Assembly: GCA_018436725.1 (NCBI GenBank)
Contig: JAHDKT010000042.1
Coordinates: 62,001 to 126,000 of the forward strand
Direction of reading: 5' to 3'
DNA length: 64,000 nucleotides
Origin: Synergistaceae bacterium
Lineage (GTDB): Bacteria > Synergistota > Synergistia > Synergistales > Aminobacteriaceae
Positions within the stretch are counted from its first letter, which is position 1. Every line of letters begins with the position of its first letter. Under the pieces are notes generated by a model, which was not told the origin of the DNA, ran no database searches, and saw only the letters and a list, made by a program, of their open reading frames with translations. Positions 24,258 through 33,516 of this stretch are shown here, one piece after another. Position numbers and translations under genes: made by a program.

Positions 24258-25448
24258 TTATTCCAATTCGCCCAGAAATTCCTTGAACCGGCGCATCCCT
24301 TCACGTATCTCCTCCTCGGAGTTCGAGTAGGAAATGCGCACGTTGCCGTCCGCCATAAACGCGCTCCCCGGTACAAGAGCGACGTACTTCGACTCCAGCA
24401 AGACTTTGCAGAACGTCGCGTCGTCGGCGAGCGCCTGCCCCTTCCAGGATTTGCCGAGAGCTTTCGCGACGTTGAACCACACGTAGAACGCCCCTTTGGG
24501 TTCAGTAAAGGAGATATAGGGCATTTCCTTCATCAGCTCCACAATGAGGTCGCGGCGCTTGCTGAAGGCTTTGTGCATTGCAACGACATCCTGTTCCGCC
24601 TCCTTGAGCGCACCGACGGAGGCCCACTGCGCGACGGAGCAGGCGTTGGAAGTAATGTGCCCCTGCAGATCGCCCAAGTACCCCATGATGCTCGACGGTC
24701 CGAGGGCGTAGCCTATACGCCAGCCTGTCATGGCGAAGGCTTTGCTCACGCCGTTGATGATTATCGTGTGTTCGCGCGCCTCGGGGACAAGATTCAATAT
24801 CTGATGATGAACGGCGTCGCCGTAGACAAGACGTTCATAGATTTCATCGTAGAGGATGACGATGTTCTTTTCAACGGCGAGTTTGCCGAGATCCCGAAGG
24901 CACCGCTCGTCGTAGACCGCGCCGGTCGGATTGTTCGGGGTATTGATGATCATGGCGCGGGTTCTCGGTGTGACGGCTTTTCTGACATCCTCGATCCGCG
25001 GTATGAAGTCTGTCTTACTGGTATCGACAAGCACCTCTTTCCCGTCGAAAAAGCGGATCTGCTCCACGTAGCTCACCCACGCCGGGGTGAAGACAAGCAC
25101 TTCGTCGCCGGGATCGAGAAGGCAGCCGAGCGCTTCGTAGAGCAGCGGCTTGGCGCCCGCGCCAACAACCACGTCGGCAGGTTTGTATTCCAGGCCGAAG
25201 TGGTCCTTGTAATAGGCGCAGACAGCTTCTCTCAGCTCCGGAATACCGGTGCCCGGGGTGTAATGCGTCTGCCCTTTCTTCATAGCCTCTTCCGCGTAGC
25301 GCAGAGCGGAGGGAGGCGAATCGAAATCGGGCTCGCCCGCACCGAACGAAATCACGGGTTTCCCGTCCCGTTTCAGACTTTTTGCCTTTGCCGTGACTGC
25401 AAGGGTCGCCGAAGGTTCCATATTTCGGGCTCTCACGGAAATGTACAT
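24258..25448 (-). CDS. Class I PLP aminotransferase (aspartate/aromatic type)
   Basis: A 396-residue aminotransferase of the thermophile-type AspC subgroup. The PLP lysine is in NGVSKAFAMTGWRIGY, the pyridine-N aspartate in ILYDEIYERLVYG, and the substrate-carboxylate Arg in NVRISYSNSEEEI. The N-terminal FGAGEPDFDSP and NTPNNPTGAVY are also typical. The ATG at 25448 lies nine bases after AGGAGG. Amino-acid specificity (Asp, Ala or aromatic) cannot be told from these motifs. Confidence 0.92.
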   Translation of the reverse strand: MYISVRARNMEPSATLAVTAKAKSLKRDGKPVISFGAGEPDFDSPPSALRYAEEAMKKGQTHYTPGTGIPELREAVCAYYKDHFGLEYKPADVVVGAGAKPLLYEALGCLLDPGDEVLVFTPAWVSYVEQIRFFDGKEVLVDTSKTDFIPRIEDVRKAVTPRTRAMIINTPNNPTGAVYDERCLRDLGKLAVEKNIVILYDEIYERLVYGDAVHHQILNLVPEAREHTIIINGVSKAFAMTGWRIGYALGPSSIMGYLGDLQGHITSNACSVAQWASVGALKEAEQDVVAMHKAFSKRRDLIVELMKEMPYISFTEPKGAFYVWFNVAKALGKSWKGQALADDATFCKVLLESKYVALVPGSAFMADGNVRISYSNSEEEIREGMRRFKEFLGELE

Positions 25449-25525
25449 CACATTATACCTCCTACAAAAAATAATGGCTTCTGTAGAGTATACCCCATTT
25501 CTGCGCCGGCGGGTGAAAGCCTTTG

Positions 25526-25554
25526 TTGCCCTTCTCCCCGGCCGGTGCTAGAAT
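25526..25554 (+). promoter_or_regulatory. Promoter of hpf
   Basis: TTGCCC (25526-25531) and TAGAAT (25549-25554), spacing 17, lie 36 bases before the hpf start codon. Confidence 0.6.
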
Positions 25555-25590
25555 AATACCATACTACTGAGCCTGAATGGAGGGATTTGC

Positions 25591-26127
25591 ATGGACATAC
25601 GTTTCGTGACCCGCGGCGTCGAAATGAAGGACGAACTCAAGGACTACATGGAGAACAAAATGTCCAAGCTTGAGAGGTTTTTCAACCGTATCATCGACAG
25701 CCAGATCGTGGTGAGTTTTGGACGGGGTATGTACACTGTCGAAATTACCTCCAACGCCAACGGGGTAATCATGAGAGGGCAAGAAAACGATTCCGACATG
25801 AGGAAGGCATTTGATCAGGCGTTGAAGAACCTGGAGCGCCAGATCAAACGGCACAAGAGTTACCTCAAGGACCGCGCGCAGCTGAAGACACACGATATCT
25901 CCTTCGAGATTCCGGTTGCGGAGCCTGAACTCCCTATCCCTCCGGAGGAAGAAATCGTGAAGGTGAAACGCTTCCCTCTGCGTCCTATGAGCGCAAAGGA
26001 AGCCACGATGCAGATGGACCTTCTTGGGCACGAATTCTTCCTGTTTAAGAATGCGGAGTCCGGCGGCGTGAACGTAGTGTACAAGCGGAAGGACGGCGGA
26101 TACGGCCTTCTCGAACCTTCGGAGTGA
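25591..26127 (+). CDS. hpf: Ribosome hibernation promoting factor, long form
   Basis: This 178-residue protein inactivates ribosomes as 100S dimers in stationary phase. The N-terminal S30AE domain (about 1-100) begins MDIRFVTRGVEMKDELKDYM. The C-terminal dimerisation domain (about 120-178) shows KRFPLRPMSAKEATMQMDLL followed by GHEFFLFKNAESG. The long form is typical of non-enteric bacteria. A terminator follows it. Confidence 0.94.
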   Translation: MDIRFVTRGVEMKDELKDYMENKMSKLERFFNRIIDSQIVVSFGRGMYTVEITSNANGVIMRGQENDSDMRKAFDQALKNLERQIKRHKSYLKDRAQLKTHDISFEIPVAEPELPIPPEEEIVKVKRFPLRPMSAKEATMQMDLLGHEFFLFKNAESGGVNVVYKRKDGGYGLLEPSE

Positions 26128-26258
26128 TTTTCAGTCGCAGCGGGCTTCCCTCGGATCCGCGAAGCCGCAGATCCAATCCGGGAGTGTATGCACTTCCGGG
26201 TTTATGCCGGACTGAGCGGGTATTGCCGGGAATTTACGTCCGTCAACCGTCGATGTGA

Positions 26259-26283
26259 AAGGACCCGAAAGGGTCCTTTTTTT
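26259..26283 (+). terminator. Rho-independent terminator after hpf
   Basis: AAGGACCC, a GAAA tetraloop, GGGTCC and seven T residues make a textbook terminator. It ends 19 bases before hypA, so hypA transcription must either read through or start from a promoter not seen. Confidence 0.85.
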
Positions 26284-26301
26284 CTGGAAAGAGGAAAAAA
26301 C

Positions 26302-26643
26302 ATGCATGAGCTTTCTCTTGCCGATGCAATAGTATCGGCTCTTTTGAAAATGTGTGCGAATGAACCCTGGGGGAAAGTGCAAAGAATCCGCCTTCGGGTC
26401 GGCGCGCTTCGCCAAGTCTTTCCCGAAATGCTCGAATTCGCTTTTGCAACCGTTGTGAAAGACACCGCGCTTGAAGGAGCGATCCTTGAAATAGAAGAGG
26501 TACCACTCGAGTGGCGATGCCTCGACTGCGGAAATCAATGGCGTGAGGACTCCGGGACCTGTCCCTTCTGCGGTTCTTTCAAAAGGGAGACGCTAGCAGG
26601 GATGGAGCTGGAAATTCATTCGGTGGAGGTTGAGGAATCATGA
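26302..26643 (+). CDS. hypA: Hydrogenase nickel-incorporation protein HypA
   Basis: HypA delivers Ni2+ to [NiFe]-hydrogenase large subunits with HypB. The 113-residue product starts MHELSLADAIV, in which the N-terminus and His2 bind nickel. The zinc domain CLDCGNQW...CPFCGS (two CxxC pairs, about 73-93) is complete. GAGGAAAAAAC precedes the ATG at 26302. Its TGA overlaps the hypB ATG. Confidence 0.94.
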   Translation: MHELSLADAIVSALLKMCANEPWGKVQRIRLRVGALRQVFPEMLEFAFATVVKDTALEGAILEIEEVPLEWRCLDCGNQWREDSGTCPFCGSFKRETLAGMELEIHSVEVEES

Positions 26644-27305
26644 ACAAGATTATAACGCTGCAACAGTCCGTTATGGCGGAGGACGAAAAGTTCGCCGCTT
26701 CCATCAGGGAAAGAAACGCCCGTATGGGGCTACTTATGGTGAATATCATCGGTTCTCCCGGCTGCGGGAAGACTACTCTGCTGGAGAAAACCGCGCCGCA
26801 GGCCGGCCTTTCGATGGCGGTGATCGAAGGCGATCTGGCCACCGACCGCGATGCGGAACGGATGGCCCGCCTCGGCGTCCCCGTCGTCCAGATCAACACC
26901 AAAGGAGGGTGTCATCTGGAGGCGAACGTGGTCGAGAGGGCGATGGAGTCGCTCCCGCTCGATACCCTGGACGTCCTCTTCATAGAGAACGTCGGCAATC
27001 TCGTCTGCCCGGCGGAGTTCGATCTCGGAGAGGATTTCAAGGTCGCGGTGCTGAGCACTCCGGAAGGAGCCGACAAACCGCTGAAATACCCTTACCTCTT
27101 CACTACTGCGAGAGCTGTGCTGCTGACGAAGACGGACCTGCTGCCCCACATCTCCTTCGACATGGAGATGTTCTCGGAGGATGTGCGCAAGCTGAACCCC
27201 TCTTCGCCGTTGTTCGAAGTCGACTCCCTCTCCGGCGCGGGGATCGCCCGATGGATCGATTTCATCAAACTGAAGGCGAAGGAGAAAAAAGCGAATGTCC
27301 GCTGA
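26640..27305 (+). CDS. hypB: Hydrogenase maturation GTPase HypB
   Basis: A SIMIBI-class GTPase for nickel insertion. The 221-residue protein has the P-loop GSPGCGKTT (about 38-46), the metal-site loop GGCHLEA, FIENVGNLVCPAEFDLG and the specificity motif TKTDLLP. The N-terminal high-affinity CxxCGC nickel motif and a histidine-rich stretch are both absent, so it has only the G-domain metal site. No hypCDEF or hydrogenase genes lie in this window. Confidence 0.94.
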   Translation: MNKIITLQQSVMAEDEKFAASIRERNARMGLLMVNIIGSPGCGKTTLLEKTAPQAGLSMAVIEGDLATDRDAERMARLGVPVVQINTKGGCHLEANVVERAMESLPLDTLDVLFIENVGNLVCPAEFDLGEDFKVAVLSTPEGADKPLKYPYLFTTARAVLLTKTDLLPHISFDMEMFSEDVRKLNPSSPLFEVDSLSGAGIARWIDFIKLKAKEKKANVR

Positions 27306-29313
27306 ACAGTCGGAACTTCGGACTGCGGCGGTAAAGCCGGCGGAGCGTGAACTGCTGGAAAAATTGAATCCTCGGCAGCGTGAGGCCGTAGCGTACTGCG
27401 ACGGTCCTCTTCTGGTGCTCGCCGGGGCCGGAAGCGGAAAAACAAGAGTTCTCACTCATAAAATTGCGTACCTTATCGCCACGGGCGCCGCCAAACCCTG
27501 GGATTTTCTGGCGGTCACCTTCACGAACAAGGCCGCCAACGAAATGAAGGAACGCGTTCGTTCCCTTGTTGGGGAAAGTGGCGGAGATATGCAGGTATGT
27601 ACCTTCCATTCCTTCGGACTCCGTTTTCTTTTCCGGAATCGCGCCGCGCTTCCATCCGCAGGGCTGCGAGAGGGATTCGCCATCTTCGATAGAAACGACA
27701 GCCGTTCCCTGGTCAAGGAGATCATCGAAAACTTCAACCTGGACCCGAAGCAGTTCGAGGCCGCCGCGATACTCGACAGAATTTCGACGGTGAAGAACGA
27801 TTGCCGCCTTCCATCGTCGGGCCAGTCTCCGCTGCTGGAAGGGGTCTACGGCGACATCTTCACCGCATACAACGAGGCGCTTCGACGCCAGAACGCGGTC
27901 GATTTCGACGATCTGCTGCTCCTTCCCCTACAGCTCCTTTCCGGGGACGAGGAGCTGCGGAGGCGCGAGCAGGAGCGGCTTTCGTGGATCCTTGTGGACG
28001 AGTACCAGGATGTGAACCGCCCTCAATATCTTCTTTTACGAAAGCTCGTCGGCGACCGCAACCGGATTATGGTGGTGGGCGATCCGGACCAGTCCATCTA
28101 CGGCTGGCGGGGAGCGGACATGGGAATGATTCTGAACTTCGAGAAAGATTTCTCCTCTTCGAAGGTGGTTGTACTCGACCAGAACTATCGGTCCTCCGGG
28201 AACATCCTCGGCGGAGCGAACGCGCTTATCGAGGGAAACTCGGCGAGGCGGAAGAAAGATCTCTGGACTGCGCGCAACATGGGGGAGAAGATTTACACCC
28301 TGTTGGGCAAGAGCGAGTACGAAGAAGCGGATTTCCTTGTTTCGGAGATTCATCGGCTGCATGAACGGGAGGGGTATGGCTTCGGCGATATTGCGATACT
28401 CTACAGGATCAACGCGATGAGCCGCGTGTATGAGCAGAAATTCCTTGAAAGCCGTCTTCCCTACCGCGTCGTACGGGGAACGGCGTTTTACGAACGCAAG
28501 GAGGTCAAGGATGTTCTCTCGTTCTTGCGCGCCGCGGTCAACCCCTACGACAGGGTCTCGCTCTCACGAATCGCCAACATACCGGCGCGCGGTCTTGGGA
28601 AGAAGTCCCTCGAAAAAGTATTCCAATTTATAGAATCCTCCGCGCCAGTCTCCCCGGAGGAGTTTTGGAGTTCCGCGTCTTCTCGGAAGACGATCGACGG
28701 GAAGGCGGGGGAGGGCTTCCAGCAGCTCGCAGGGCATTTGGCCCGAATTCTGCATAAGTCGGATGACCTGAACGATATTCTCGTGTATATTCTTGACACG
28801 ATGGGCTACGAATCCGTGCTCCGAAACGACGATCCTGAAGGGTGGGAAGAACGGGTCGAAAATATCCGCGAACTCCGCTCTATAGTTCCTACGGGAGGCG
28901 ATCTTTCGGAAATGCTCGCGGAAGCGGCGCTGTTTACCGATCTCGAAACACTGAATCTTGAGGACGGAAACGCCGTCAACTTGTTGACGTTGCACGCCGC
29001 TAAAGGCCTTGAATTTCCGGTGGTCTTCCTCGTCGGGCTTGAAGAGGCCGTTTTTCCCCACTTCAAATGCCTTGAAGACCGGGAAGGAATGGAGGAGGAG
29101 CGGCGACTCTGCTATGTAGGGATGACTCGCGCCGAGGAACGACTCTATCTCTCCGGCGCCCGTTCGCGCCGCCTCTTCGGTACGACGTTCCGGAACGGAC
29201 TGTCCCGTTTTCTCTGGGAGATCCCCGACCGCTTCAAAAAAGTGGACGACAGAGGCGAGGAGGAGAAAACATATGTTGGTTTCAGCGGTAACAGGAGACG
29301 TTGGGGCTGGTAA
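27295..29313 (+). CDS. UvrD/PcrA-type superfamily 1 DNA helicase
   Basis: A 672-residue 3'-5' DNA helicase for repair or rolling-circle replication. Motifs in order: Q-motif with LNPRQREAVAYCDGPLL, Walker A AGAGSGKTR (about 42-50), TFTNKAANEMKERV, Walker B VDEYQDVN, GDPDQSIYGWRGAD, and LLTLHAAKGLEFPVVFLVGL near the C-terminus. The length is between Rep and PcrA. It overlaps hypB by 11 bases and coaE by 41 bases. PcrA is the likeliest name. Confidence 0.93.
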   Translation: MSAEQSELRTAAVKPAERELLEKLNPRQREAVAYCDGPLLVLAGAGSGKTRVLTHKIAYLIATGAAKPWDFLAVTFTNKAANEMKERVRSLVGESGGDMQVCTFHSFGLRFLFRNRAALPSAGLREGFAIFDRNDSRSLVKEIIENFNLDPKQFEAAAILDRISTVKNDCRLPSSGQSPLLEGVYGDIFTAYNEALRRQNAVDFDDLLLLPLQLLSGDEELRRREQERLSWILVDEYQDVNRPQYLLLRKLVGDRNRIMVVGDPDQSIYGWRGADMGMILNFEKDFSSSKVVVLDQNYRSSGNILGGANALIEGNSARRKKDLWTARNMGEKIYTLLGKSEYEEADFLVSEIHRLHEREGYGFGDIAILYRINAMSRVYEQKFLESRLPYRVVRGTAFYERKEVKDVLSFLRAAVNPYDRVSLSRIANIPARGLGKKSLEKVFQFIESSAPVSPEEFWSSASSRKTIDGKAGEGFQQLAGHLARILHKSDDLNDILVYILDTMGYESVLRNDDPEGWEERVENIRELRSIVPTGGDLSEMLAEAALFTDLETLNLEDGNAVNLLTLHAAKGLEFPVVFLVGLEEAVFPHFKCLEDREGMEEERRLCYVGMTRAEERLYLSGARSRRLFGTTFRNGLSRFLWEIPDRFKKVDDRGEEEKTYVGFSGNRRRWGW

Positions 29314-30136
29314 ATCGACGCTGACCGCTTTCTGGAGGGAAGCCGGCGCATCCGTCGTCGACGCCGACGAGATCGTCCGCATGCTTTGGAGCCGCCCGGA
29401 GATCATCACTGCGGCGGTTTCGCGGTGGGGAGAGAGCATCGTCGACGGGAAGGGCGTCGTGCTCTCTTCCCGCGTCGCCGCCAGGGCATTCGGTGACGAG
29501 ACGGAGTACCGCTGGCTCTGCGATCTTCTGCACCCTCTGGTCCGAATGGAGATGGAGCGAAGAACGGCCTCTTTGGACGGTTGGGTCGTCGCGGAAATAC
29601 CTCTTCTTTTCGAGAGCGGACTTCCTTGGTGGGTGGATGTCAGCGTGTATGTGACCGCTTCGGACGAATTCCGGATGCTTCGGAACAGCATTCGAGGGTG
29701 GAACGACACCGAGATTCCGCGCCGCGAATCATTTCTGCTCCCTTCCGAGGAAAAACGCCGGCGCGCTGCCGTGGTTCTGGAAAACTCGGGGACACTCGAG
29801 GAATTTCGCTCTCTTGCGTTTCGGCATGCGGAACTGTTCAAGAGGTCGAGCGCGCTTGTCCGCAGCTCCGTGTTCTTTCAGAAAATCGAAGACGCCAGAC
29901 GGTACGCCGAGTACCTTCACAAAGAACGATTAGGGGCCGAATGTCTCTGCTCTCCCGTCGAGACCTTCGACCGCTGCGAAAAAGGGTGGTTCTTCTCGTT
30001 CTTTACCCTGGAACACTGGTTTCCTTTGCTCTCGCAGCCGCACTGTATGGATGCGGCGCGGGGACCGTACATCGAACGGATGCGTCGCATTCCATGGGCG
30101 CGCAGGCTTGCTTTGTCGGAGGAACTTCGTCCGTGA
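29273..30136 (+). CDS. coaE: Dephospho-CoA kinase with C-terminal extension
   Basis: CoaE phosphorylates dephospho-CoA, the last step of coenzyme A synthesis. The P-loop GDVGAGKST (about 8-16), VDADEIVR and EIPLLFESGLPWWVD match the family. At 287 residues it is about 85 longer than usual. The extension (from about 205) contains DARRYAEYLHKERLGAECLC and resembles, weakly, the start of a CutA1-type ferredoxin-like domain. The last four bases overlap the next gene's GTG. The kinase call is firm; the extension is unexplained. Confidence 0.85.
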   Translation: MLVSAVTGDVGAGKSTLTAFWREAGASVVDADEIVRMLWSRPEIITAAVSRWGESIVDGKGVVLSSRVAARAFGDETEYRWLCDLLHPLVRMEMERRTASLDGWVVAEIPLLFESGLPWWVDVSVYVTASDEFRMLRNSIRGWNDTEIPRRESFLLPSEEKRRRAAVVLENSGTLEEFRSLAFRHAELFKRSSALVRSSVFFQKIEDARRYAEYLHKERLGAECLCSPVETFDRCEKGWFFSFFTLEHWFPLLSQPHCMDAARGPYIERMRRIPWARRLALSEELRP

Positions 30137-32742
30137 AGGTGATAACGAGCCACATGGGGAACGATTTCGACTCGCTTGCGAGCATGGTGGCGGCGCTGAA
30201 GCTCTACCCCGACGCGAAACTCTGCCTGTCCGGCTCCGCAGGCCGAACCGTCCGTGAGTTTCTGAAGAAGAACGCCTCTCGATGGACCGTCCTCACACCG
30301 AGAAAGGTCTCGTTCGACGAGATTACAATGCTCATCGTCGTAGATGCCAGATCGCGTTCGAGAATCGGTCCGTTCGCGGCGCTGCTTGGTAAGAAGAGTA
30401 TCGCCGTCCATGTTTATGATCATCATCCTCCCTCCAACGACGATATCGACGGAGAACTGCTCGCCATCGAACCGGTCGGCGCATGCACCACGCTGATGGT
30501 GGAGATCCTTCTCGAAAAACGCATTCCGATCGCTCCCCACGAGGCCACGCTGTTCGCCACCGGGATCTACGAGGATACCGGCGGCCTTACCTTCAGCGGC
30601 ACTACTGCGAGAGATTTTACAGCGCTCTCCCGCTTGAAGGAGATGGGAGGCGACATCGCTTCTATTCCCTCGTTTATCGAGATGACCTTTTCCGCGCCCG
30701 AGCGGCGCATACTCGATGCACTCGTTGAAAATGCATGGGTCCGCTTCGTCAACGGAGCGAAGGCCGTTTTTTCAGCCGTTTCCGCACCATCGTACGTCGA
30801 CGGACTCTCCCTTTTCGTCCACCGCCTCCGCGACTATTTCGACGCCGATATCGCAATCGCTGCGGTCAAGATGGATTCGCGCACGTATCTTGTAGGCCGC
30901 AGCTCCGAGGATGTGCTCGACATGGCCGCATTTCTGGCGCCGCTCGGCGGCGGAGGACACCCCCAAGCCGCGTCCGTGACGCTTCACAATGCCAAACCGA
31001 TGCCTCTGGTCAGAGAAATGGAACAGCTTTTGAGCAACGCGGTGAAACCCTCGCTCACAGCGGGAGACATCATGACCTCTCCGGTTATGGCGGTTCCTCC
31101 GGATTCCCTTGTCGACGACGCCTACAGAGCGATGCTCCGTTACGGTCATTCATCGCTTCCCGTGGTGAAGGGGAAGAACATTCTGGGACTTATAACCAGA
31201 AAAGACCTCGACAAGGCGCATCTTCACGGTTTCGGGAAAACGCTGATCCGGGAGTTCATGACGGAGGGGATCATCACGGTTCCGCGGGATGCCTCCATAC
31301 GCGAGACACACCGTCTGTTGGCCACGCACAGCATCGGCAGGCTTCCCGTGGTGGACGGAAGGCTTCTGGTTGGCATCATTACGAGGACGGACCTTGTCAA
31401 GGCGCTCTACCCGCTTTCACTCCCCAAAGAAGAACGTGAGACAACGCCCGAACTGCCATGGATGGAGGACGTGACCCGTCAGCTCGACGAACAGCTTCCT
31501 CCTGCGCAGAATCGGATTCTTTCCCTCCTGGGGGAGCGAGCCGAGAAGCTGGGCATGCGCGCTTTCATCGTCGGGGGTATTGTCCGGGATCTTCTTTTGC
31601 GAAGGGAGAATCTTGATCTCGATATCGTCGTCGAGGGGGATGCGGTCCGCTTCTTAAAAAGCTGGGAAAAGGACGGGTTCAGAGTCTCCGTTCACGAACG
31701 GTACAAGACGGGGACCATCACCTTCGACGGGGGTATCAAGGTGGACGTGGCTACGGCCAGAAGAGAGTTTTATGAATTCCCGGTCGCGCAGCCGAAAGTC
31801 TTCAGCGATTCATTGAAACACGATCTGTACAGGAGAGACTTTACAGTGAACGCGATGGCGGTCTCCATCAACCAGTCGACGCGCGGCGTTCTGGTGGACT
31901 ATTTCGGGGGAAGGCTCGACCTCCGCCGAAAAGTGCTGAAGGTGCTGCACAATCTGAGCTTCGTCGAGGATCCGACCCGAGTGATCCGCGGCGTCAGACT
32001 TGAGCAGCGTCTCGGGCTTACAATGGAGGACAATACGCTCAGGCTGATACGAAGTTGTATCCGTGGAGGCTTGCTTGTCCGTCTTTCCGGTTTCCGCCTT
32101 CGGAGCGAACTGGAACTCTCCTTCCGGGAGAAGTTTCCTTGGGCTGCGGCGCGGAGGATGGGGGAGCTGGGCGTGTGGGAGGTGCTCTTTCCGGGAATCC
32201 GCATAGGAGAGAGCGTCAAAAGGACATTTAGAAGGCTCGGCGCCTTTCTGGCACGCATATCGCGCGATTTTCCCGACTTCAAGGGGCGGCAGTGGCTCGC
32301 TCTCTTCTCCGCTCTGCTGATGGAGTCCTCCGAAAATATACGGATTTCCGCGCTCGACCGACTGAATCTCTCTGAATCCGAACGCGGAATTGTAGTAAAA
32401 TGCCTCTCGGGGTTGGGCACTGCGGAACATACGCTAGGAGGACGTTCCAGTCCCCCTAACTCCGAAATAGTGGAGTTTCTCGGCGGACACGACCCTCTTG
32501 AATCGCTCTTCTGGAGCGCCGCCACCGAACGATGGCGCGTGCGGCGGCGGATTCTTCAGTATCTGACGAGGCTTCACGGAGTACGCCCGATCCTGTCGGG
32601 GGGCGACCTTTTACGGATCGGTTACGCAGCGAACCCCCGCATCGGCGTTATCCTTGAAAAACTGCGCGTTCTCAGGCTTGACGGAGCAGTCGGGACAAGA
32701 GAGGAAGAGGAGGAGTATGTCAAAACACACTTCCCGGTGTGA
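30133..32742 (+). CDS. DHH phosphoesterase-CBS-tRNA nucleotidyltransferase fusion
   Basis: An 869-residue three-part protein. Residues about 1-300 are a DHH/DHHA1 phosphoesterase: SHMGNDFDSLAS, VVDARS, YDHHPPSND and GGGGHPQAAS. Two CBS repeats (about 308-425) follow, with IMTSPVMAVPPDS and FMTEGIITVPRDAS. The rest is a class II nucleotidyltransferase: GGIVRDLLLRRENLDLDIVV with the two catalytic Asp, RRDFTVNAMA and VEDPTRVIRGVR. Such fusions occur in Aquifex, Thermotoga, Deinococcus and cyanobacteria, where they add A or CC to tRNA ends. The GTG at 30133 follows GGAGG; nothing upstream in frame fits the DHH fold. Confidence 0.92.
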   Translation: MKVITSHMGNDFDSLASMVAALKLYPDAKLCLSGSAGRTVREFLKKNASRWTVLTPRKVSFDEITMLIVVDARSRSRIGPFAALLGKKSIAVHVYDHHPPSNDDIDGELLAIEPVGACTTLMVEILLEKRIPIAPHEATLFATGIYEDTGGLTFSGTTARDFTALSRLKEMGGDIASIPSFIEMTFSAPERRILDALVENAWVRFVNGAKAVFSAVSAPSYVDGLSLFVHRLRDYFDADIAIAAVKMDSRTYLVGRSSEDVLDMAAFLAPLGGGGHPQAASVTLHNAKPMPLVREMEQLLSNAVKPSLTAGDIMTSPVMAVPPDSLVDDAYRAMLRYGHSSLPVVKGKNILGLITRKDLDKAHLHGFGKTLIREFMTEGIITVPRDASIRETHRLLATHSIGRLPVVDGRLLVGIITRTDLVKALYPLSLPKEERETTPELPWMEDVTRQLDEQLPPAQNRILSLLGERAEKLGMRAFIVGGIVRDLLLRRENLDLDIVVEGDAVRFLKSWEKDGFRVSVHERYKTGTITFDGGIKVDVATARREFYEFPVAQPKVFSDSLKHDLYRRDFTVNAMAVSINQSTRGVLVDYFGGRLDLRRKVLKVLHNLSFVEDPTRVIRGVRLEQRLGLTMEDNTLRLIRSCIRGGLLVRLSGFRLRSELELSFREKFPWAAARRMGELGVWEVLFPGIRIGESVKRTFRRLGAFLARISRDFPDFKGRQWLALFSALLMESSENIRISALDRLNLSESERGIVVKCLSGLGTAEHTLGGRSSPPNSEIVEFLGGHDPLESLFWSAATERWRVRRRILQYLTRLHGVRPILSGGDLLRIGYAANPRIGVILEKLRVLRLDGAVGTREEEEEYVKTHFPV

Positions 32743-32892
32743 CGACATCGAAAGGAACAACCGGCGGAGCGTACGCGGAAGAAGCGTCTTCGCAAGTTTG
32801 CGGGCTTCTTGATAGAGACTGAAGCCGGAGCGCGCGGACGGCGCCTCTTCTACCGCATATGCTCGTCCGAATGAACAAGGAGAGTGACTATA

Positions 32893-33501
32893 GTGTTTCG
32901 AATGCCCGGTTTTGCAGATTTACTGCTCAGTGTGCCCGCAGTGCTGTGGGCGATCACGTTTCATGAGTTTTGTCACGGGTACATGGCGTACCGGCTCGGC
33001 GACCCGACTGCGGAGAGAGCGGGGAGGCTCACCTTGAATCCTCTTCATCATCTCGACCCCATCGGCGCCCTGATGTTGCTCGTCTTTCGTTTCGGATGGG
33101 CGAAGCCGGTTCCGGTGGATCCCCGGTATTTTAAGAATCCAAGAAGAGACATGCTCCTCGTCTCCATCGCCGGAGTCTCGGGCAACTTTTTGACAGCCTT
33201 CGTCTTCGGAATGCTGGCGCGCTTCTTCCCGTACGTCTTTCTGGCGAACGCAGCGCTCAGGCAGTTCGTGGTGCTGATGATTCTTATCAATCTGGGGCTC
33301 GCGGTCTTCAACCTTATCCCGATCCCTCCCCTCGACGGATCGAAGCTGCTCTACCCGCTGCTGCCCTCCTCCATGCTCGAAAAATACTTTTGGCTGGAGC
33401 GGTACGGCTTTTTCGTCCTCATGATTCTGGTCGCTCTTGGAGTCGTTCAGGCGATCATGGGGCCGATCGTGATGTTCTTTTTCCGCCTCCTTCTCTTCTA
33501 G
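32893..33501 (+). CDS. Site-2 protease family metalloprotease (M50)
   Basis: A 202-residue integral membrane protein of the small RseP/YwhC-like group. The zinc motif HEFCHG lies in the first span region, and the third ligand is in NLIPIPPLDGSK. About five hydrophobic spans are visible. There is no PDZ domain. Substrates are unknown. The GTG at 32893 was chosen for its distance from AAGGAG; GTG 32884 and ATG 32902 are alternatives. The 150 bases before it hold no gene. Confidence 0.88.
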   Translation: MFRMPGFADLLLSVPAVLWAITFHEFCHGYMAYRLGDPTAERAGRLTLNPLHHLDPIGALMLLVFRFGWAKPVPVDPRYFKNPRRDMLLVSIAGVSGNFLTAFVFGMLARFFPYVFLANAALRQFVVLMILINLGLAVFNLIPIPPLDGSKLLYPLLPSSMLEKYFWLERYGFFVLMILVALGVVQAIMGPIVMFFFRLLLF

Positions 33502-33516
33502 GAACGGAAAACGCTC

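Noticed and set aside
29581..30132. Longer N-terminus for the DHH-CBS-nucleotidyltransferase
   Set aside because: That stretch lies inside coaE in another frame and does not resemble a DHH domain; the GTG at 30133 has a ribosome site and starts just before the first DHH motif.
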